Origin: Bacteroidota bacterium
GTDB taxonomy: Bacteria; Bacteroidota; Ignavibacteria; UBA10030; UBA8401
Length of the DNA stretch: 11,337 bases
Direction of reading: 5' to 3'
Assembly: GCA_030824175.1 (NCBI GenBank)
Contig: JAVBYH010000017.1
Coordinates: forward strand, 1 to 11,337
A model generated the notes under the pieces. The model had not been told where the DNA came from, did no database searches, and saw only the letters and a list, made by a program, of their open reading frames with translations. Made by a program: the position numbers and the translations under genes. Of this stretch, positions 5,772 through 11,337 are shown in pieces. Position 1 is the first letter of the stretch, and each line of letters opens with the position of its first letter.

Positions 5772-8700
5772 TTATTTAATGAGGGCAAATTTTCCGATGT
5801 GCGTGCCTGCTTCGCCTGCATCGACGTGATAAATGTACAAGCCATATGCGACATCGGTTCCGTCTTCAGACACGAGGTTCCAGGATAGCGCGCCATTCGT
5901 CGGCCCCGAGTCTTTGTGCAACGTCTTCACCAATCCGCCGCTCACCGTAAAAATGCGAATCGTGCATTGTGCCGGCAGGTTGATGAAATCGACTTTTCGT
6001 TCGCCGCGGCCCGTCTGATAGATGGTTTTGGGCTCCCAGGAAGCGGCGCCAATGTACGGATTCGGAACGACGTCGATTCTGCTGAGCGTCGCTTTTGTCA
6101 TTGCCGGGTCCGTGCTCGAGGCCTTCGTCTTGAACGTGAAATAATCGCCCGTCATGAACGGCTTGGTCGTGCGAATGATGAATTTATCCCCGTCCACCGG
6201 CAGCACGGGCTGGCCAAAACGCGGCACGCCGTACGTCAGCTTCCATGGCAGGTAGATATTGGCACCATTGTCCGTGAATTCGAGGATTTTCAGGACGTCC
6301 CCGTTGCTGAATTTTCCGTCCGCGTCACCGTCTGCAATGAGAAACTTGCAGCGATATCCGAACGTCGTATTCGTGATCGTGAAATTTACCGGAACAGGCG
6401 GATATGACACCGGATCGAGGTCGCCGTTCGACGTGTCTGCGATACCTGCGGTGAACTTCAGTTCATAATCGCCCGGCCACCGCACATTGAGTGATGCGAA
6501 GCTGCTGTCGGCGCTCGGCGAGAGCACAATCGTCGCCCTGCCCACCGTCCATCCGGATGTGTCGATATTCACAATCGCGGGATTCGTCAGGGCAATTGTC
6601 ATGCCGTCGAACGGCAGGCTGGATTTCCCCCCCGTTGCGTCGCCGATCTTGATGCTGCGAAGGACAGTGTCGGTTTTCGATCCCGTCGTGCGGTACACGC
6701 TGAATGTCTTCGTCGTGTATTTCGGTACGGATCCATCCGCCTCGAATCCGACCTTGTATTCGGTGCCGCTGGTGATGAGATTCGGATTGACTATTTCGAC
6801 ACGCATCGAGCCCGTGCCGATGCCGTTCGTCACCCGGCTGAGGTTGCCGGTAAAGCCGGCGGGGATGTACCCCGCTGTCGATGCATTCGGAACGACGATC
6901 GCCGTGTTGATGTCGGCAAATTTCAGCGTGCCGTTTACATCCTCTGTGATAATCTTCGTGCATTCGGTCGGCTGCAAGCCGAGTGTGCCATAATTCGGAT
7001 CGCCCTGATTGTATGAACACACGGCATAATAATACTTCACGCCGTTCTTCACCGTGCTGTCGACGAACGAATGCTGCAAGCCGGTCTCGGCGCCGCGCCA
7101 GAAATGCGCGCCGTTGATGCCGACAGGATCCGGTCCTTTAAAGACCGTGTCAATGAGATCGAACTGAGCGATGGGTTTGTAGTACTTCGGTTCGCCTTTC
7201 GAATCAGTGATCGTTTTCACGTCGTTGAATTCCGCTTCCTGACTGCGATAGACGGTGTACCCTTCGAAATCCCTCTTATATTTCAGGAACGGGTTGCGCG
7301 ACTCTTCCGCGATGTTGTCCCAATACAGGAACACCTTCTTGTCGCCCGCTACCGCCGTAAGATGCGGCGTGAGGGGCGGCTTGGAGAAGTTGTAGTTCGC
7401 ATTGTAGATGGCCTGGACGGTCACCTTGTTGAAGACGACCTGGTCAAGATCGTTGCCCATGATGAGTGCCATGGAGTACCGCTCGCGGCGTGATTTCTTC
7501 AAAGGGAACGGTCCGGAGGAGAACACGATGCTGATGTTCGAATTGACGATCGATGTGTCGACAAACCCGCCGATCATTTTTCGCCAGACGACTTCGTTGT
7601 TCTTCGGCCAGACGCCGTTGGGGCCCTTGTCGGCCAGGGGTGTCAGGGAGACGGAAGTCAGGCCGATCTGATCGGATTCATCCTTGTCCGTCTCGTCGAA
7701 GTTCGGCTCGCCGTTTGTCGGCAGGCCGTCCGCCTCGCCCGCATCGGGGCCGAGGTATTGCGGATCGAACGGGCCCACACCGTCGCGGCCCATGTCGTTG
7801 TTCATCGGCTCGCCGACATCCCACGCGCCATTTTTATTGATATCTTCGTACCCGATCCAGTTCTTGTTGTTGTCGACCTTGTCGTCGCGGCGTTCGTCGG
7901 TCAGGCCGTCTTCGTCGTTGTCGATACCGTCGTACGGGTTGCCCGGGCTCTCGAGGTATGCGTAACCGTAATATCCCGACTTCCATACGCCGTATGCCGG
8001 ATCGCCTTTGCCGAGATGGTCCCAGGCATAGCACAGATCGAGCGCCGTGCTGTAGCTTGCATCGTCGTTTCCGGAGCTTTCGCCGCCCACGCCCGGATCC
8101 GAATAGAATCCGAAGCACGTGCTGTCGTAGTCGCGGTCCGATATGTTGACGATATCGTAATGCCAGAAGATGACATCTTCGGCGAGCACATGCGACCACT
8201 GGAAACCGCGGACTTCAACGCGGAGTCCAAGACCGCCGCGTGCGGAATCGGCCGCGATCGGATAATACGAATACGGCTCGCGTTTATACTTGCCGTCTTT
8301 CGAGTCGTCGACGACGAAGAAGGTTTCGAAATCGGCGTTCATGACGCCGCGTCCGAAGTACCCATACCAGTAGCCATTCCATTTCGAATCAACGCCGAGC
8401 GCGATAGGCCACGCAGGCGGAAATGTCGATGGATCGCGATTGACGGCCGGTGTCTTCACCTGCGACGATGGGTTCATATAGCCGGGAACCGGCTCCATGC
8501 CCCAGATTTTTCCCGTCACTGGGTCGGTCGGCATTTCTTCGCGGTAGGAAGTTTCAAGCGGATGGATCACCTGTTTATTTCCCGGTGCCGTGATTTGTGC
8601 GGCGATAAGCACCGAGACGCCGTCGAGGTATTGATGTCCCGATCCCTTCGGCCATTCAAGCGACGGCTTCGCCTGATACTTTGCGACTTCGCCGTTGTTG

Positions 8701-8873
8701 TAATACAGCGTGCGGACCTGGTTGCCGTCCATGATACCCTGCCGCCGGTATTGATAATCGCCCTTCGGGTCATTTCGATACAGGTCGATGCGGGGATCGA
8801 TTTCACCCTGCGCAGCGAGAGACGAATATCCAACGATAACAAGTACAAATATTTTGAACAAACAGTGCTTCAT
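5772..8873 (-). CDS. Large secreted T9SS-type protein with EF-hand-like loops and an Fn3-like domain, function unknown
   Basis: A 1033-residue exported protein of unknown function, not recognisable as SusD or as an enzyme. Residues 1-21 or so form a signal peptide (FVLVIVGYSSLAAQ). The N-terminal part (about 22-310) is rich in Tyr, Trp and Gly. An Asp/Asn/Gly-rich region at 315-401 includes DNDEDGLTDE (318-327) and an EF-hand-like loop from D344 to E355 (DINKNGAWDVGE). A fibronectin-III-like domain follows from about 498 (PPLTPHLTAVAGDKKVFLYW). A second EF-hand/dockerin-like loop runs from D848 to D859. The end (about 932-1033, VVPNPY then FlgD-like strands) resembles a T9SS type A sorting domain. 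AGGAG six bases before the ATG gives a strong start. It lies 23 bp after the receptor gene and 18 bp before the PorV-like gene. A surface-exposed binding partner of the receptor is plausible but inferred. Confidence 0.8.
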   Translation of the reverse strand: MKHCLFKIFVLVIVGYSSLAAQGEIDPRIDLYRNDPKGDYQYRRQGIMDGNQVRTLYYNNGEVAKYQAKPSLEWPKGSGHQYLDGVSVLIAAQITAPGNKQVIHPLETSYREEMPTDPVTGKIWGMEPVPGYMNPSSQVKTPAVNRDPSTFPPAWPIALGVDSKWNGYWYGYFGRGVMNADFETFFVVDDSKDGKYKREPYSYYPIAADSARGGLGLRVEVRGFQWSHVLAEDVIFWHYDIVNISDRDYDSTCFGFYSDPGVGGESSGNDDASYSTALDLCYAWDHLGKGDPAYGVWKSGYYGYAYLESPGNPYDGIDNDEDGLTDERRDDKVDNNKNWIGYEDINKNGAWDVGEPMNNDMGRDGVGPFDPQYLGPDAGEADGLPTNGEPNFDETDKDESDQIGLTSVSLTPLADKGPNGVWPKNNEVVWRKMIGGFVDTSIVNSNISIVFSSGPFPLKKSRRERYSMALIMGNDLDQVVFNKVTVQAIYNANYNFSKPPLTPHLTAVAGDKKVFLYWDNIAEESRNPFLKYKRDFEGYTVYRSQEAEFNDVKTITDSKGEPKYYKPIAQFDLIDTVFKGPDPVGINGAHFWRGAETGLQHSFVDSTVKNGVKYYYAVCSYNQGDPNYGTLGLQPTECTKIITEDVNGTLKFADINTAIVVPNASTAGYIPAGFTGNLSRVTNGIGTGSMRVEIVNPNLITSGTEYKVGFEADGSVPKYTTKTFSVYRTTGSKTDTVLRSIKIGDATGGKSSLPFDGMTIALTNPAIVNIDTSGWTVGRATIVLSPSADSSFASLNVRWPGDYELKFTAGIADTSNGDLDPVSYPPVPVNFTITNTTFGYRCKFLIADGDADGKFSNGDVLKILEFTDNGANIYLPWKLTYGVPRFGQPVLPVDGDKFIIRTTKPFMTGDYFTFKTKASSTDPAMTKATLSRIDVVPNPYIGAASWEPKTIYQTGRGERKVDFINLPAQCTIRIFTVSGGLVKTLHKDSGPTNGALSWNLVSEDGTDVAYGLYIYHVDAGEAGTHIGKFALIK

Positions 8874-8879
8874 TGTATA

Positions 8880-8884
8880 CTCCT
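8880..8884 (-). promoter_or_regulatory. Ribosome binding site of the 1033-residue protein
   Basis: AGGAG on the minus strand lies six bases before the ATG at 8873-8871, inside the 23-bp gap after the receptor stop codon. It is the strongest Shine-Dalgarno match in the window. Confidence 0.7.
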
Positions 8885-8896
8885 AAAACAGTTGAA

Positions 8897-11337
8897 CTAG
8901 AATCCTAAATTAAATCCGAGACGAACTTGTCGCGGCGATGAAAAATTCGAAGGGTTGTTCTGGAACTGCTTGATCGTGTTGAGGCCGACGATCTTCTGCG
9001 CGTTTTCCGAGGTGTAGAGGTCCACGTTCGCCCTGCCGCTGGCGGAGTTGACACCGTACTCATTCATCGTATCGAGCAGGTTGTAGATGAGCAGGGAGAT
9101 CGAGAAGTTCACTCCAGCAAACGAAAGGCTCTTCTCCGCACGAAGGTCGAGATTGTATGTCGACGGTTTGAGCGCACCGTTCTCGAAGCGCAGCAGCGAG
9201 ATGCGCGTATCTTCGGTGTACGGGAACCCGACGCCGTACTGGAATATCAAGCCGGCCGTCCAATTGCCCATCTCTCCCACCGTGAGGTTGACGTTCAATG
9301 TCGACCGCTGATCCCAGCTGAGCGGCACAAGCTGCTTGTTCGTTTCAACCGGCGGATCGCTCTGATTATTGTAATAGACGGACATCGGATCCGACGCATC
9401 GCCTTCGGCGATCTGGTATGTATAGTCCGCACGGAGCGAGAAGTAATCCGCAAATCGTCGGTCGAACGAGAGAATAAAGCCCCTCACGCTGCCGTAATCG
9501 CGGTTGATATAGCGCGCATATCGGTCGCCCTGCACGGTCTTGATGATTTCCATGCCGAGCAGGTTACGGATGTCGCGATAGTAGACGGTAAAATCGATTC
9601 CGATATTATCGAAGAGCACCTGCTGCAAGCCGAGTTCATAGCTCACCGTGCGCTGCGCTTCGAGATCGGGATTACCCATATACGATGAGAGCGACGTGCC
9701 CGATGTGACGAGATAATCCGAATTGTTGTAGAGATTTTCGAACGTCGGGATCTGGAAGAAGTGACCGTACGAAAAATGGATGATGCCCTGGTCCGTGATA
9801 GGAAACGAAACACCGAGACGCGGGCTAACCTGGACTTTTTTCGACGCGGCCCGCATGACTCCCCAATTCACCTGGTTGGTGTCGCGCGACGGGTTCGTCA
9901 GGTCCAGGAGCAGGTCCGCATTGGGATTGAAATAGTCCATACGGATGCCGGCGTTGATGATCATGTTCTCGTATTCCATCTTATCCTGGATGTACGCCGA
10001 CGCTTCCTGCGGACGCTTATCGTACATCTGATTCCCAAGCGTTCCAAGGTTGCGATAGCCCAACGTGAAGATGGCGTTGCCCGCGCTATCGGTGACGTTC
10101 TCCGTCGCATTGACAATATACATCCCATGGTTCATAAGCTGGTGCATGCGTCCTTCAAGACCGAAGACGATCTTATGTTCCTTCGACACTTGCGACGAGA
10201 TCGAGTACTGGCCGATTACCGACTGTGTGTTCGACGTGTACCGGTCCCCCTGATTTCCGCCGGACCGGAAGGTGTAATTCGTTTTTGCCGAGCCAAGCGA
10301 GGGATCGATGTACCGCGAATCGAACGGATCCTCGTACAGATACCCCTTTGAACGGAAGGAGTTCACAGAAAACTTCAGCGTCTGGAACGTGCTCATCGAG
10401 AGGACGTGCGACAGCTGTGCCGAGTGAATGGCGTTCGTACTGTAATATGTTTTCGTTCCGTCCGGCGTGAGCTGATAACCGTGGTCGTATCCTTTGCTTT
10501 CATTATCTTCCCAGAAGTATCCGTAACTCAACTTGAAGTCGCCAACCGAGTAGGTGAGTTTTCCGTTTACCGATAATTTCTTGTACGGGTCCATTGCAAC
10601 AAACGCACTATCGCCTGTCTGGGTGATCCTATAGACATTCCCCGTGCCGTCGGTGACATATCCCGGAATGTTCTCAAAAAAGCCGAAATCATCCCGGATG
10701 TAGTTGCCGTTCATATCGAGCAGGGGCGTAATGTTATCCGCGGTGTTGAACACACGGCGACCATAAAGATGACCCTGGTCGTTGACGTACCGCCCCGTGG
10801 CGAAGAACGTCAGCCGATCGAGGATTTGTGTCGGTCCGCTGAGGCTCGCCTGGAAATTCTTCGATCGGGTAATATCCAATTTGTCGAGGTTCTGGAACAC
10901 GTCGCTGTGTTTGGTGAAGTAGTCGCCCATATAGAGCGACACCGAACCGGTGTACTGGTCACCGCCGTCCTGCGTCACAATGTTCACGACGCCCGACATG
11001 GCCTGGCCGTATTCCGCGTTAAAGGTGCCGCTGATGACTTCCATTTCGCGGATCGAGGAATTTTCGGGGGTGAAACCGGCATACCCGTTGGCGGGATTAT
11101 TGATTGGAAGGCCGTCGATAAGATAGGCAACTTCGCCCGATCGTCCGCCGCGGAAATGTCCGCCGACAACGCCGGCCTGGAGATTGATGATCTGGTTGAT
11201 ATTTTCGACCGGCATCACCTTAATCTCGTCGCTCGAGACGGTGACCGACGACGATGTCAAATCTTTTTGGACAAGGGCGCGTTCCGCCTGAATAATGACC
11301 TCCTGTCCGATCACTTCGGTCGGGTTCAGTTTCACAC
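8897..11337 (-). CDS. TonB-dependent outer-membrane receptor, N-terminus cut by window edge
   Basis: Outer-membrane receptor that imports its ligand using TonB energy; only the start of the protein is missing. At least 812 residues are visible. The frame is open to the right edge, and the GTG at 11335 is an internal Val codon, not a real start. Counting from it, the plug domain covers about 30-125: SSSVTVSSDEIKVMP, RGGRSGEVAYLIDGLPINNP and AEYGQAMSGVVNIVTQDGG. The remainder is a long beta-barrel ending in a C-terminal Phe (RLGFNLGF), the usual Bam signal. The first visible residues (EVIIQAERALVQKDLTSS) are typical of the stretch between an N-terminal carboxypeptidase-regulatory-like domain and the plug, so such a domain, a signal peptide and possibly a TonB box should lie beyond the edge. 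The ligand cannot be read from the sequence. The downstream glucanase genes point to beta-gluco-oligosaccharides, while the lack of a SusD partner sets it apart from standard SusC systems. Confidence 0.93.
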   Translation of the reverse strand, partial: VKLNPTEVIGQEVIIQAERALVQKDLTSSSVTVSSDEIKVMPVENINQIINLQAGVVGGHFRGGRSGEVAYLIDGLPINNPANGYAGFTPENSSIREMEVISGTFNAEYGQAMSGVVNIVTQDGGDQYTGSVSLYMGDYFTKHSDVFQNLDKLDITRSKNFQASLSGPTQILDRLTFFATGRYVNDQGHLYGRRVFNTADNITPLLDMNGNYIRDDFGFFENIPGYVTDGTGNVYRITQTGDSAFVAMDPYKKLSVNGKLTYSVGDFKLSYGYFWEDNESKGYDHGYQLTPDGTKTYYSTNAIHSAQLSHVLSMSTFQTLKFSVNSFRSKGYLYEDPFDSRYIDPSLGSAKTNYTFRSGGNQGDRYTSNTQSVIGQYSISSQVSKEHKIVFGLEGRMHQLMNHGMYIVNATENVTDSAGNAIFTLGYRNLGTLGNQMYDKRPQEASAYIQDKMEYENMIINAGIRMDYFNPNADLLLDLTNPSRDTNQVNWGVMRAASKKVQVSPRLGVSFPITDQGIIHFSYGHFFQIPTFENLYNNSDYLVTSGTSLSSYMGNPDLEAQRTVSYELGLQQVLFDNIGIDFTVYYRDIRNLLGMEIIKTVQGDRYARYINRDYGSVRGFILSFDRRFADYFSLRADYTYQIAEGDASDPMSVYYNNQSDPPVETNKQLVPLSWDQRSTLNVNLTVGEMGNWTAGLIFQYGVGFPYTEDTRISLLRFENGALKPSTYNLDLRAEKSLSFAGVNFSISLLIYNLLDTMNEYGVNSASGRANVDLYTSENAQKIVGLNTIKQFQNNPSNFSSPRQVRLGFNLGF

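Noticed and set aside
7758..8900. A 380-codon open frame on the plus strand
   Set aside because: It is antisense to the 1033-residue secreted protein, has biased Arg/Val/Ile-rich composition, shows no recognisable domain, and lies opposite a gene with a signal peptide, a strong ribosome binding site and recognisable domains.
11333..11335. GTG as start codon of the TonB-dependent receptor
   Set aside because: The frame continues to the window edge, and a receptor needs a signal peptide before the plug domain; the GTG reads as internal Val.
1..11337. tRNA, rRNA, CRISPR array, insertion sequence or attachment site
   Set aside because: I saw no such structures. The six genes and short gaps account for nearly the whole window and no transposase or repeat array is present.

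Overview
The window looks like chromosomal DNA of a moderately GC-rich member of the Fibrobacterota-Chlorobiota-Bacteroidota (FCB) group. The evidence is a TonB-dependent receptor, a PorV/PorQ-type barrel and two secreted proteins with C-terminal FlgD-like/type IX secretion (T9SS) sorting domains. No SusD homologue is visible, and the GH16 enzyme has the domain order known from Fibrobacter succinogenes lichenase. This suggests an Ignavibacteria/Kapaibacteria/Fibrobacter-like lineage rather than a typical Bacteroides. That placement is inference; there is no rRNA or housekeeping marker here.

All six genes lie on the minus strand and read from high to low coordinates. Genes 1-3 are closely packed: a TonB-dependent receptor cut by the right window edge (11337-8897), a 1033-residue secreted protein with EF-hand-like loops and a T9SS-type tail (8873-5772), and a PorV/PorQ-family outer-membrane protein (5753-4722). 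The gaps are 23 and 18 bp, so they are very likely one operon.

A 219-bp gap (4503-4721) follows. It contains a perfect 11-bp hairpin nested inside a 9-bp inverted repeat, and a second 8-bp hairpin. Genes 4-6 come next: a GH16 endo-beta-glucanase (4502-2688) with Ig-like, malectin-like (CBM57-type) and T9SS sorting domains; a GH3 exo-beta-glucosidase with a signal peptide (2605-803); and an FHS-family major facilitator sugar transporter cut by the left edge (753-1).

Together they read as a mixed-linkage or 1,3-beta-glucan utilisation locus. The secreted GH16 enzyme would cut the polymer at the cell surface. The TonB-dependent receptor, perhaps with the 1033-residue protein and the PorV-like barrel, would bind and import oligosaccharides. 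The GH3 enzyme would release glucose in the periplasm, and the FHS transporter would carry it across the inner membrane. The most notable observations are the natural circular permutation of the GH16 domain and the receptor / large T9SS protein / PorV-like trio standing where a SusCD pair would be expected.
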